A stretch of DNA of 64,000 nt from Paenibacillus sp. FSL H8-0548 (GTDB lineage: Bacteria > Bacillota > Bacilli > Paenibacillales > Paenibacillaceae), in NCBI RefSeq assembly GCF_038630985.1, contig NZ_CP152049.1, positions 123,501 through 187,500 on the forward strand, written 5' to 3'. The translations under genes and the position numbers were made by a program. This document shows, in pieces, positions 33,801-42,182 of the stretch (the stretch's first letter is position 1; each line of letters opens with the position of its first letter). Below the pieces are notes generated by a model, which worked only from the letters and a program-made list of their open reading frames with translations, was not told the DNA's origin and did not search any database.

Positions 33801-35816
33801 GACATTAACTGCTGCTGCGCCGGGCTTGCCGCCGCCTGTTGCAATCATGAGCGCCTGGTCCTTGCTCTCAGATACGTGCATGAGCACGTAAGGACCAGCG
33901 TTCTGATTCCAGTTCGCTGCAACATTGCTGTCCCAGCCCTCGCCAGTATAGACCGGACGAATGATCGTGTCCGTCAGAGCTTGAATCCGCGGAGATTTCC
34001 GCCAAGCGTTGAATTTGCCCGCAAGCTCGATGTTGGCTGCACTCCAAGTATCAGGAGAAGCTCCGTGCTTGATATTTCTCGCAAACATGTATTTATAGAA
34101 GCTCGACATATCGCCTGTGCTCATATTGCCGGAATTGAAGTAAACCGAATTGAGTGGCAGATGGCCGAACTGCCCTCCGAACAACGAAATATCCAATGTC
34201 TCGCCGTACTCGGTAGAAGAGGTCGTCCAGCCGTTGTTAATGACATGGAGCAGCTCGTTGGAGCGGTCGCCCTGTGAGGGCCAAATGTCCACCTCCGTCG
34301 TATATTTGACCTTATACTCCGGATTTACCTCAACAATGCCGTTCATGAGATCCTTGGACAAAACGTTTTTGCGGTAGACGTTATCGGTCGGATGCGAATA
34401 ATCCGTAACCTCGTCATTTAGCCAAAACTGAGTAAGATCGATCATCTGATGAACAAGATGATAGTTGTCGATCATATACTGGATTTTTTCCTTTTTGGCT
34501 GCAATAACGGCGGGATCTGCGAGGTCGTTGCCTCGATTATGGTAGCCGCCCGACAAGGAATACCAGAGTCCGAACAGCAGTCCTTCGTTTTTGTAATAAT
34601 CGGCCAAGCGGTTCATATTGTCCGTATAGGAAGGGAGAGGCGTTACGCCATCGCGCGACGTGCCGTTGCTGTCAGCGTTGTTCCAGCCATCGTCAAACAT
34701 GACCATATCGAAGCCCGCTTGCTTCGTAATTGGCACGGCGGTCGATTTGTAGAATGCCTCGCTGCGCTTGCCATTTCCCCATTGCCAGTCGTTCGTGTTC
34801 AAAATAGTGGAGGTGTGATTGTACTTGAAACGGGTGCGCAGATGCTCTTCAACGGCCATCTTAGCATCTACAATATCCCCAGTGAAGGCCGTAAGATTGA
34901 CGGCAATATATTCGAATTGTTCTTGTGGAAACAAGACGAGCTGCAGCGCTTCCGGATTGGTGGATATGGTGACTTGTTTGCCTTTAAAGGCGCTGATGCC
35001 TGCAAAAGCGCGGGCCATATACGTTTGTCCTGTATCAGGTGCGCTTGGATCCCGTCTGTACACCTGCGTTTTGGAGTTCACTTCCGGCCCGATATAGAAG
35101 CCGTCACCTGATTGATAGAGATTGATGAGTACTTTGATATCTTCGCTTGCTTTGCCGCAGTCGGCTTGGTCAACGCCGCTGGTTGTGCTTTTCCATTTGG
35201 TAATGCAGGTATAGTGCAGGTTTCTAGGCTCGTCCGGCATGTCCAGCTTGAGGACGTCGGAGGCCGTAATTTGAAGCCGTTTATCTGCGCTGTTATTGCG
35301 GATGTACGTTTGATACTTCAGGCCAGCGTTGCCGTCATAGATTTCAAAAGACAGCGTAATCGTGATGCCGTCCTTCGTTACGGGAAGCTCTAACCGCTTT
35401 CCAATGATAGAGTTGACGCCTTTTTCCGTCGTCATCGAAAGATTCTGCACGGTAGGCGTACCGAGCAAATAGCCACTATCGCTGGCATTCAGCGTTTGTA
35501 CGGCTCCGATTGCTTCTTTGCCAGTCTGTTCGTTCTCCAGCAGGCGATAGCTGTAAGAGAACAGGGAGGATCGATTAAGCTCCGGCCCTTGTGGCAAATA
35601 CTCTTTTCCTGCGGGTTTATTGAAGAAGCTGTTGATTTGAAGACGGCCTTCATCCGTAAACTCAATTTCGGTCCGGATTATATCATTCTCCAGCGTCCAT
35701 TTATTGCCTGATTGGGTGCTGGTAGCCGCAGCTGCAAATACCTGCATACCGGGCAGGAGCATGGCGAGAATGAGGATGCAGCTAACGAACTTTTTCGCAA
35801 AGCGTTTCTTAATCAA
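30885..35816 (-). CDS. Giant SLH-anchored putative glycoside hydrolase
   Basis: 1643 residues. Signal peptide 1-29 (FVSCILILAMLLPGMQVFA); N-terminal beta-sandwich to about 335; a barrel-like domain with GFDMVMFDDGWN near 367 and HQMIDLTQFW near 459, resembling clan GH-D (GH36/GH27-type) folds; two beta-sandwich binding modules near 815-960 and 960-1095 (YEAENASL start, CBM35/CBM6-like); bacterial Ig-like domains to about 1390; a Pro/Thr linker; and three SLH repeats from about 1450 (GFPNRTFMPDKAITREEA, GVGDGRFAPTKSMTRAELA, GFEDHSFRPDDELTRAQI) for wall attachment. TTG 35814-35816 follows AGGAGGGG. Divergent from the ABC importer, so it probably releases the imported sugar. Catalytic Asp in MIDLTQ is a guess. 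Confidence 0.82.
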   Translation of the reverse strand: MIKKRFAKKFVSCILILAMLLPGMQVFAAAATSTQSGNKWTLENDIIRTEIEFTDEGRLQINSFFNKPAGKEYLPQGPELNRSSLFSYSYRLLENEQTGKEAIGAVQTLNASDSGYLLGTPTVQNLSMTTEKGVNSIIGKRLELPVTKDGITITLSFEIYDGNAGLKYQTYIRNNSADKRLQITASDVLKLDMPDEPRNLHYTCITKWKSTTSGVDQADCGKASEDIKVLINLYQSGDGFYIGPEVNSKTQVYRRDPSAPDTGQTYMARAFAGISAFKGKQVTISTNPEALQLVLFPQEQFEYIAVNLTAFTGDIVDAKMAVEEHLRTRFKYNHTSTILNTNDWQWGNGKRSEAFYKSTAVPITKQAGFDMVMFDDGWNNADSNGTSRDGVTPLPSYTDNMNRLADYYKNEGLLFGLWYSLSGGYHNRGNDLADPAVIAAKKEKIQYMIDNYHLVHQMIDLTQFWLNDEVTDYSHPTDNVYRKNVLSKDLMNGIVEVNPEYKVKYTTEVDIWPSQGDRSNELLHVINNGWTTSSTEYGETLDISLFGGQFGHLPLNSVYFNSGNMSTGDMSSFYKYMFARNIKHGASPDTWSAANIELAGKFNAWRKSPRIQALTDTIIRPVYTGEGWDSNVAANWNQNAGPYVLMHVSESKDQALMIATGGGKPGAAAVNVNLRWLDKNKSYLVEDITLDDTGIVSYRFKGLLTGEQLKSFRIDLDENTTKGKAYWIQEFADQPYQMLYADENVQDATLTLDGSLIKLSGTGKANSSGKIIVYGKNENAAMAVTVHFDGTGTGSLVIDQFESTDDIFIPSLPSSATYIAADLFDQGKTTLSGGTQTKVAGGTTPNTSAYGLNFTSATTTAGSYIEFAVNVAKAGVYQIQIASKVSTSRGIGQWYIEGNKAGAVWNQNESEKIKFHDLGTVTFASPGEKKFRFQFEGSSNRVLNIDRIVLTSVLTEPSPSYEAENASLIAASTGASVTTANDPGASGGKWVAGAMPSVGDSVYLTFDVQQSGTYLVTAAHLLGNEKGTAQLLINGEAVGEPYDQYAAAPAFQEHTYGRYTFPEPGSYIFAFQVTGKHEASAKYDISIDKIKLEAVPPRMVITGSTDMEVGEQAALQARAEGIAALYTTGDYVKWIIADQQPAAGTGRVVSLIPDGLSAKVLGVNAGTAKLKAMSTVSGEVAAEVTITVNGTVIVPPQITNVAVDGDRVVGKPLTANISFIKGDKEANSDDFEYVWNRSGSPISGANGKSYIPTKADLGSEIRLSVIPVDVAGTRGAFAESAPVFVVDAPEQALPQALNVNIETEASGTVVGQAVTAVYDYYHALAEAEQGTTVQWYTVNDGDSENRNIIPDATKLNFTPTAEMIGYYLQVEITPRSAAQEGTPITALSAGPVLAAPVEPSPSPSSSPTPAPTTAPTPAPTTAPTAKPEEENLSFPGFKAEELLISSTGVGLSKRSGTAFVSGFPNRTFMPDKAITREEALTMLYNLVANGDKQNVNAADNPFQDVKATAYSLHAILYFANKGMVSGVGDGRFAPTKSMTRAELAKLLSTFLTGKESSPAPSFKDVQGHWAEAAIKQLAGEGLMVGFEDHSFRPDDELTRAQIVAVLCRLLGREAGASDDQTTNTFTDMNANHWAYGYILEAAQ

Positions 35817-35843
35817 TGAGACCCCTCCTATTTAAGATAGATA

Positions 35844-35858
35844 TTGAACGCGCTTACA
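35844..35858 (-). promoter_or_regulatory. cre-like site upstream of the SLH hydrolase gene
   Basis: TGAACGCGCTTACA matches the catabolite-responsive element TGWAARCGYTWNCW at 13 of 14 positions. It lies 28 bases before the start codon, where CcpA binding would block transcription. Confidence 0.5.
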
Positions 35859-36007
35859 AATGTGGAAGATGAAGATAAGACTAAATGAAGCTGCCGCCGT
35901 CCTTGCTCTCGATCTTCTTTCACGTTCCCCTCCCTTTCAATAGAGATATCTTTGTCATCCCCATTGAAGGTATCATGTTGATGCTTGGATGAATACGCTT
36001 GTCGCTT

Positions 36008-36229
36008 GAGATAAACTATCTTGAATCTGTTATCTTAAAGCGAAGTCAATCATTGATATGGCTGCAAGCGAGGAAGGATAGGAAAAGACGGCAGCCCATA
36101 GGGTGAAAAACACAAAATGGATAGAAGAATGCTGTATTTTGCTAACTTGCAGATGCTATATCTTCAATGGTCGAAAGCTATCCTTAGTGGAGGTCCGCCA
36201 GATTAGGGAGTCTATGGATAGTTTATCTC
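36008..36229. promoter_or_regulatory. Mirrored 13-bp motif pair between divergent transcription units
   Basis: GAGATAAACTATC (36008-36020) and its exact reverse complement (36217-36229) lie in the 517-bp region between the SLH hydrolase and the importer. Each reads GATAGTTTATCTC toward its own gene. A related direct repeat, ACTATCTTGAAT and GTTATCTTAAAG, is at 36016-36040. Likely operators, perhaps for the YesN-type regulator; that link is inference. No gene is seen in 35817-36333. Confidence 0.5.
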
Positions 36230-36273
36230 GGATCAGCGTCGTATTTATTTCAAAGCCAGGATGATATCTTTTT

Positions 36274-36300
36274 AGTAGCGCTACTGTGAAAGTGCTTACA
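36274..36300 (+). promoter_or_regulatory. Palindrome and cre-like site upstream of the importer operon
   Basis: AGTAGCGCTACT (36274-36285) is a perfect palindrome. TGAAAGTGCTTACA (36287-36300) matches the cre consensus at 13 of 14 positions and sits 34 bases before the start codon. Confidence 0.5.
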
Positions 36301-36333
36301 ATACAAGTTCAACGACTAAGGGGAGGAATAGCA

Positions 36334-37707
36334 ATGAGTAAGAAAAAAATGGGGAAGCTGTTTGGCACGGGGGTTCTGCTGGCGGCACTGGCGACTACGG
36401 TCGTCGCTTGCGGAGGGAACAACAACAGTCCGGCAGTAACGAATTCAGCATCACCGAATACAACGGAGAGCAGCAAGCCTGAGGACAAGAAGGAACCGGT
36501 AAATCTGAGGTTTTCCTGGTGGGGCTCGGATGCGCGGCATCAGGCGACGCTCGCTGCCATTGATGCCTACCAAGCGCTCAACCCGCATGTTTCTATTGAA
36601 GGCGAGTATCAGGGTTATGATGGCTACCAGCAAAAGATCATGACGCAGATTGCCGGCAATTCCGCGCCAGACATTATGCAGCTGGATTATCCATGGCTTC
36701 CGGATCTCTCGGCACAGGGCGATGTTTTCGTAGACTTGAACAACGAGCCCGAGGTTGACCGCTCGCAGTTCCCGCAAACGGTACTGGAGGAGTACACCTC
36801 ATTTAATGGGAGTCTCGTAGCACTGCCTATGGGCACTAACGGATATGGAACGATGATTAATAAAGGCTTCTTCGACAAATTCGGTCTCTCGACTGACAAG
36901 CAATGGACATGGCAGGAATTAATTAAGGAAGGCGGCAGAATCAACGCTGAAAACAAAGGAAATCATCTATTTGTCATAGAGCCAGGGACGACGACGGGTG
37001 GATTGGGCGAATTTGTATTAGGGGAGTACCTGTACTCTAAGAACGGCGAATACTGGGTTTCTGACGCTCCGGCTATCACCGCTTCCAAAGAGGATATCAA
37101 GGAAGCGCTAACCATGATGAAGGAATTGTTCGACAGCGGCGCAGCGCTTCCGCTTGGCGATGCGGCACTATTCACCAGCAAGATGGAACAGAATCCGAAA
37201 TGGGTGAACGGGGAAGTCGGTATGACGGTGGATTGGTCATCTACAGTATCGAAGTACAAGTCTGCTGCAGGTGAAGATAAGTTTGCGGTTGGAATGCCTA
37301 TCTTTGCGGAAAATGGAAAATCGACTGCCGTGAAATTCAAGCCATCCATGATTTTGGCTGTAAACAAAAAATCCAAAAACGCAGAAGAATCCGTTAAATT
37401 TATCAACTGGCTGCTGAACAGCAAGGAAGCAGCGCTGATCTTGCTTGATACCCGCTCAGTGCCGACATCGGCAGCGGCCATGCAAGCCTTGGTTGAAGCG
37501 GATGTCATTGACCCAGACGTCGCAGGTATGGTCGACAATGCGCTTAAAGACCCGATGAATTCACCGCCAATTGTGCAAAATAAGCCGGAAATCGCGGACA
37601 TTATTCGGGATATTTGCGAGAAAGTAGTCTACGGCAACCTGACGCCAGAGAAGGGCGCTGATCAGTTGATTCAACGCGTAGAGGATAAATTCAAAGAGCT
37701 GAAATAG
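36334..37707 (+). CDS. Sugar ABC transporter solute-binding lipoprotein (YesO-like)
   Basis: 457 residues from ATG 36334, 7 bases after GGGAGG; a GTG at 36286 is rejected. Lipobox TVVACGG with Cys26. The family-1 binding protein fold is recognisable from RFSWWGSDARHQA, GYDGYQQKIMTQIAGNSAPDIM, and the C-terminal KFINWLLNSKEAA. It captures oligosaccharides outside the membrane and hands them to the two permeases that follow. The best-known relatives are YesO (rhamnogalacturonan fragments) and MsmE. No ATPase gene is nearby, so a shared MsmX-type ATPase elsewhere is expected. Confidence 0.93.
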   Translation: MSKKKMGKLFGTGVLLAALATTVVACGGNNNSPAVTNSASPNTTESSKPEDKKEPVNLRFSWWGSDARHQATLAAIDAYQALNPHVSIEGEYQGYDGYQQKIMTQIAGNSAPDIMQLDYPWLPDLSAQGDVFVDLNNEPEVDRSQFPQTVLEEYTSFNGSLVALPMGTNGYGTMINKGFFDKFGLSTDKQWTWQELIKEGGRINAENKGNHLFVIEPGTTTGGLGEFVLGEYLYSKNGEYWVSDAPAITASKEDIKEALTMMKELFDSGAALPLGDAALFTSKMEQNPKWVNGEVGMTVDWSSTVSKYKSAAGEDKFAVGMPIFAENGKSTAVKFKPSMILAVNKKSKNAEESVKFINWLLNSKEAALILLDTRSVPTSAAAMQALVEADVIDPDVAGMVDNALKDPMNSPPIVQNKPEIADIIRDICEKVVYGNLTPEKGADQLIQRVEDKFKELK

Positions 37708-37734
37708 AATTCTATTGAAAAGCAAGGTGAGACT

Positions 37735-38637
37735 GTGAACATAAGGACTAGAAAGTGGAGTAAGCAATATGTAGGCCTACTGTATATTTTACCTTGGTTA
37801 ATCGGCTTTCTCGTCTTCCAGCTGTATCCGTTTGGGGCTTCTTTTGTCTATTCCTTTACGGATTATAGCATTACGAACAAGCCGAGCTTTATAGGAGCGG
37901 ACAACTATGTGGATATGTTTACGAAGGACAGCAACTTCTACCAGTCCATGATAACGACGCTTGTGTACGTTTTCTTCTCGGTGCCCATGAAGCTGATTTT
38001 CGCGCTGCTGGTGGCCATTGTTCTAAACGTCAGCATTCGCGGAGTCAATACGTACCGCACTTTGTTCTATCTTCCTTCGATTCTGGGAGGAAGCGTCGCC
38101 GTATCGATTTTGTGGCGCTTTCTGTTCATGAAGGAAGGGTTCGTTAATGGCTTGCTCGCTAAGGTGCATGTGCCTCCGGTCGATTGGCTGGGCAGTCCGA
38201 ACATAGCGCTGTTCACGCTGAGCCTGCTGGCGGTATGGCAATTCGGCTCCTCCATGGTTTTGTTTCTGGCAGGGCTGAAACAAATCCCGAATGAGCTGTA
38301 TGAGGCGGGACGCGTAGACGGGGCATCCAAACCTCGCATGTTTTTTATGATTACGGTACCGCTGCTGACACCGATTATTTTCTTCAATATTATTATGCAG
38401 CTGGTCAATGCGTTCCAGGATTTCACGAGCGCATTTGTCATTACAAACGGCGGACCAATGAATTCGACCTACTTGTTTGCGCTTAAGCTGTATGACGAAG
38501 GCTTTAAGTTTTTCAAGATGGGCTACGCCTCCGCACTTTCGTGGGTGCTGTTCCTGGTCATCCTGGTCGTTACTCTGATTATATTCAAATCATCGAAATA
38601 TTGGACGCACTACGAGGACGGAGGGGATTTTAAATGA
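37735..38637 (+). CDS. Sugar ABC transporter permease (YesP/MsmF-like)
   Basis: 300 residues, six membrane helices. The EAA loop that contacts the ATPase reads EAGRVDGASKPRMFFMITVPLL. The start YVGLLYILPWLIGFLVFQLY is standard for the MalF-like permease. GTG 37735 follows AGGTGAGACT, 27 bases after the binding-protein gene; the stop overlaps the next start in ATGA (38634-38637). Confidence 0.93.
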   Translation: MNIRTRKWSKQYVGLLYILPWLIGFLVFQLYPFGASFVYSFTDYSITNKPSFIGADNYVDMFTKDSNFYQSMITTLVYVFFSVPMKLIFALLVAIVLNVSIRGVNTYRTLFYLPSILGGSVAVSILWRFLFMKEGFVNGLLAKVHVPPVDWLGSPNIALFTLSLLAVWQFGSSMVLFLAGLKQIPNELYEAGRVDGASKPRMFFMITVPLLTPIIFFNIIMQLVNAFQDFTSAFVITNGGPMNSTYLFALKLYDEGFKFFKMGYASALSWVLFLVILVVTLIIFKSSKYWTHYEDGGDFK

Positions 38638-39479
38638 ATAATGGAAGTCTCCGCACTCGCTATTTGGGCAGTCATTTCTTTCTGGCAATCTTTGCGCTTG
38701 TTATGGTATTTCCGCTTATTTGGCTGTTTTTTGCCTCCTTCAAGGAGAATAATGAAATATTCGGCTCGCTAGCTTTGTTACCTAAGGAAATCGTATGGGA
38801 CTCCTATATCAAGGGGTGGAAAGGCAGTGGGCAATTTACATTCGGCGTGTTTTTGTTTAATACGTTTAAAATGGTTGTGCCTGTCGTCTTGTTCACGCTG
38901 GGGTCCAGCGTCTTGGTCGCTTATGGCTTTGCGCGTTTTCGGTTTCCGCTGAAAGGCTTGTTGTTTGCGGTTATGATCTCGACGCTGATGCTGCCTAATG
39001 CGGTTATTATTATTCCGCGATATATTTTGTTTAACGAGCTCGGTTGGCTGAACAGCTACCTGCCCTTCACGGTCCCGGCACTGTTTGCCTGTTATCCATT
39101 CTTTATCTTTATGCTTGTTCAGTTTTTCAGAGGCCTGCCGAAGGAACTGGACGAGTCCGCAACCATTGACGGTTGCAATTCCTTCGTGGTGCTGACACGG
39201 ATTCTGCTGCCGCTGTGCAAGCCGGCATTATTCTCCGCAGCGATCTTTCAGTTTATCTGGACATGGAATGATTTCTTCAACTCACTCATTTATATTAACA
39301 GTGTGAAGAAATATACGCTGGCGCTAGGACTTCGCATGTCGCTGGATATCAGCTCTGCCGCGAAGTGGAATGAGGTTATGGCGATGTCTATCGTCGCGAT
39401 TGTTCCTTGCGTGCTTCTATTTTTCTTTGCGCAAAAATATTTCGTGGAAGGCATAGCCACGACGGGATTGAAGGGTTAA
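38634..39479 (+). CDS. Sugar ABC transporter permease (YesQ/MsmG-like)
   Basis: 281 residues, six membrane helices. The MalG-type EAA loop ELDESATIDGCNSFVVLTRI is clear (Gly-Cys in place of the more usual Gly-Ala). The start overlaps the previous gene by 4 bases, so translation is coupled. It completes the channel of the importer. C-terminus AQKYFVEGIATTGLKG is typical of the family. Confidence 0.93.
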   Translation: MNNGSLRTRYLGSHFFLAIFALVMVFPLIWLFFASFKENNEIFGSLALLPKEIVWDSYIKGWKGSGQFTFGVFLFNTFKMVVPVVLFTLGSSVLVAYGFARFRFPLKGLLFAVMISTLMLPNAVIIIPRYILFNELGWLNSYLPFTVPALFACYPFFIFMLVQFFRGLPKELDESATIDGCNSFVVLTRILLPLCKPALFSAAIFQFIWTWNDFFNSLIYINSVKKYTLALGLRMSLDISSAAKWNEVMAMSIVAIVPCVLLFFFAQKYFVEGIATTGLKG

Positions 39480-39522
39480 GCGGTTCATTAGAGGCATAAG
39501 GTATACGGTATATACGGTATGG

Positions 39523-39574
39523 AAGAAGGAGGCATTTCTTGGGCAGCTTTGCTGCTTGAGTGGCCTCCTTCTTT
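39523..39574. terminator. Terminator after the importer operon
   Basis: AGAAGGAGGC pairs with GCCTCCTTCT, with an inner GCAGC/GCTGC pair; T-rich sequence follows on both strands. A second perfect hairpin (ACAAGAGACTGCCC/GGGCAGTCTCTTGT, 39651-39682) lies nearer the GH105 gene but without a T run. Confidence 0.75.
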
Positions 39575-39704
39575 GATATATAGGAAAGTATAGGTTTCAC
39601 CTTGCGTAGGATGAGAAGTGGAGCGAACAAAGCAGCTGACAATATGGACGACAAGAGACTGCCCTGGGAGGGCAGTCTCTTGTTCTCGCTCTTTCTGGCG
39701 AATG

Positions 39705-41888
39705 CTAGGAAAGTGAAGCGAGCATTTTCTCATATTCGACACCGCATAAAATGACAATGCCGATGCCATGCGTGTCGTTTAGTATCCAATTCAGCTCATC
39801 GCGATAATATTCGGTGGAGAAGGAATAGCCGGAGCCTCTGCATACGCCGTAAACATTTCCCTTTTGATCAATAGAATGTTTGGTAAGACCCTCCCACGCG
39901 CGGCTAGCTGAACTCGCATAGGAGGATGGGTCTTGAAGCCAGTTGAGGCGTACGCCACGACTGAAGGCATATGCAAACATTGCGGTACAGGAGGTTTCCT
40001 CGTACGAAGAGGGGTCCGTAAGCACCTGATGCCACAGTCCATTATCGCCTTGAAGCTTCAAATAACCGCTAGCAAGCTCGTTAAACATATGGAGTAGCTC
40101 ATTGCGATGCTCATGTGATTCCGGAAGGACAGCGAGCAGCTCGGATAGGGAAAAGAGCACCCAGCCGTTGCCGCGTCCCCATGGCACATAGGTTGGCGTA
40201 TTGTACTTGAAATCATAAACATGAGATACGATTTGCTGCTCGGGCATGTATAAGTATGTTTTGAAAAGCAGGAACTGCTTGGCGGCATCCGCGATGGCGG
40301 CTTCGCTGCCGGTATGTTTATAATACCGGGTCAGAAATGGTGTGCTCATGTATAGGTCATCCGCCCACAGCGTATTCTCCTGATATTCTCCGGGCCGCAG
40401 CCTGTAAAAAGCGCCGTCCTCCCGGCGTTCCTGCTTGTTCATGATATAGTCAGCAAGAGTATGGGCAATTCGCAAAAAACTTTCGTCCTGCGTATCTTCA
40501 TAAGCTTCGAGCATGGCCGAGCCGAAAGAGCCGCAATCATCGAGCATATTAAGTTCAACGAGCTGGTGATTGATTGCGGGAGCACCGTATTGCTCGCGAT
40601 CCCATAAGGAATAGGAATAAAGCTGGGTACATTCGGAAATATGCGCTATCACATAGTCATGCAAATCCGCACGCTGCAGCGTACGCCCAGCCTGAAGCAG
40701 GCCATACAGCGTAACACCAAGCGGATAGTTCCATTTCGCGAAGCGTTCGTTTTCTAGATAGGGCCTGATATAACCGTTCGTTATGCCCGGTGTACGCCAA
40801 TACAATGATTCGCTATCTCCAGAAGAACCAGACTCGAATAAGCGGTACAGCGTAGGAAAGGGTTCCGTACCGGCATCGGCATATGTGCTGCTCTCGAATG
40901 GACCCAGAAGGATCCAGCTCTGCGATACACCTTTGATTTGCTGTGGAGCATTCAAAAGGTATGTTGTGAATCCGTCGCTTACAGATAAGGAAACTCTCCA
41001 GCCAACCTCACCGCAAGTAGATAGCAGCAGCACCGTGTGCTCGCCGGGGGACAATGCAACCGCAGCGTCAAAGCGGCCTCCCTTGGATTGCAGTATAAGC
41101 GCATGGTCTACCCATAGTTGAACAGGACCGGGAGCTTCTACGCTTAGTGTGCAAGAAACGGCTTGATGACCGCTTATTGTAAAGCTGCTCCACGCATAGG
41201 CGGATTGACCCGGCAGCATGCCAAATACGGATGAAAAGTCGCAGTCCTGGCTGCTGCCATCTGTTAGCCGCGGAAGCCACTCAGACGGCAAATCTTTCTC
41301 TGAAGAGCGGGCCATCGGCAGCTTTTCCTCCGGATATACGTCTATCTCAGAGCTGGAATAGATCCATCCGCCACTGCCTGAGCGTTCGGCAAACGGGGAG
41401 AGTGCATGTACCGGAAACCACTTGTAATTGCTAGATCCGAAGACACAGCCGAAGCCGGAGGAGGTTTTAATCATTTTGATGAAAAAAAGGTTCCATCCTT
41501 TCTTCAACTGTGTCTGCAGGAGCCGTTGATTCAGAATGTTAACGTCATCTGCTACGGTCGATTTATAGAAAAGTCTGCCGTTCAAATAGATTCTCACCGG
41601 TCCGTAGCAGCTTAAGGAAAGTTCAAGATCGCTTCCTTCCTCACTCTGGACGAGAGCGCAGGCATATCCGTACTCTCCCAGTTGGCGCTCGGGGAACTTG
41701 TGGTTCAAATTCATGTCGTAGCGGCCATCTTCCAATTGCTTGAAGCTGTCTGCGCTTATGGTTCGGAAAGTGAAGCCGTTTGGCGGCGTAGCTGCGACGT
41801 ATTGATTGGCGATTGTCCCGATTACCTTGTTGACGCAGCTTCCTTGTCGGTCATATATGCTCTCTTCTAAGGGGAAATAATTGCTCAT
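39705..41888 (-). CDS. GH105-type unsaturated uronyl hydrolase with N-terminal extension
   Basis: 727 residues. The C-terminal half (about 380-727) carries GH105/GH88 (alpha/alpha)6-barrel hallmarks: WADDLYMSTPFLTRYY with the catalytic Asp, WGRGNGWVLFSLSELL, and DNGLWHQVLTDPSSYEETS. Such enzymes hydrolyse the 4,5-unsaturated uronyl residue left by polysaccharide lyases (YteR and YesR in rhamnogalacturonan use). The first 350 residues are a double beta-sandwich (LSLSCYGPVRIYLNGRLFY, TLSVEAPGPVQLWVDHALI), not part of ordinary 370-residue GH105 proteins. No signal peptide, so cytoplasmic. AAAGGA is 8 bases before ATG 41888. Convergent with the importer operon. Confidence 0.88.
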   Translation of the reverse strand: MSNYFPLEESIYDRQGSCVNKVIGTIANQYVAATPPNGFTFRTISADSFKQLEDGRYDMNLNHKFPERQLGEYGYACALVQSEEGSDLELSLSCYGPVRIYLNGRLFYKSTVADDVNILNQRLLQTQLKKGWNLFFIKMIKTSSGFGCVFGSSNYKWFPVHALSPFAERSGSGGWIYSSSEIDVYPEEKLPMARSSEKDLPSEWLPRLTDGSSQDCDFSSVFGMLPGQSAYAWSSFTISGHQAVSCTLSVEAPGPVQLWVDHALILQSKGGRFDAAVALSPGEHTVLLLSTCGEVGWRVSLSVSDGFTTYLLNAPQQIKGVSQSWILLGPFESSTYADAGTEPFPTLYRLFESGSSGDSESLYWRTPGITNGYIRPYLENERFAKWNYPLGVTLYGLLQAGRTLQRADLHDYVIAHISECTQLYSYSLWDREQYGAPAINHQLVELNMLDDCGSFGSAMLEAYEDTQDESFLRIAHTLADYIMNKQERREDGAFYRLRPGEYQENTLWADDLYMSTPFLTRYYKHTGSEAAIADAAKQFLLFKTYLYMPEQQIVSHVYDFKYNTPTYVPWGRGNGWVLFSLSELLAVLPESHEHRNELLHMFNELASGYLKLQGDNGLWHQVLTDPSSYEETSCTAMFAYAFSRGVRLNWLQDPSSYASSASRAWEGLTKHSIDQKGNVYGVCRGSGYSFSTEYYRDELNWILNDTHGIGIVILCGVEYEKMLASLS

Positions 41889-42182
41889 AGAAACTGTCCT
41901 TTCCTAGGGAATGCGGTTTGAATATCATTTCAAGCGTAACAGCAAGCGGAGCGAAATGTAACGAAGGAGAACGGATAAAAACAATCATTGGTCAACCCGT
42001 TTGAAGAGGGTGTCGATTAAAGAATATATTTGTAGGGTTAAGATATATTGCGGCGTTTGAGGATAGGAGGCACCTTATTTAACGCTTGACCGACATGATT
42101 TAATTGCGCTAATCTAAAAATGGAAACGCTTTAAATACGTAGAGGCACTCACACTTCGCCAGAGATGAATTCGGAGGTCATG
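41889..42182. promoter_or_regulatory. Divergent promoter region with cre-like site (42120-42134)
   Basis: About 290 bases between the GH105 gene and yesN. ATGGAAACGCTTTAA (42120-42134) matches the cre core strongly (12 of 14), 48 bases before the yesN start. GATAAAAACAATC (41974-41986) is a weak relative of the 13-bp motif of the other divergent region. No gene is seen here. Confidence 0.45.

Noticed and set aside
33606..35111. Long plus-strand open frames (about 220 codons each)
   Set aside because: They lie opposite the SLH hydrolase gene and encode no recognisable protein.
36963..37601. 212-codon minus-strand frame
   Set aside because: Antisense to the solute-binding protein; low-complexity translation and no ribosome site.
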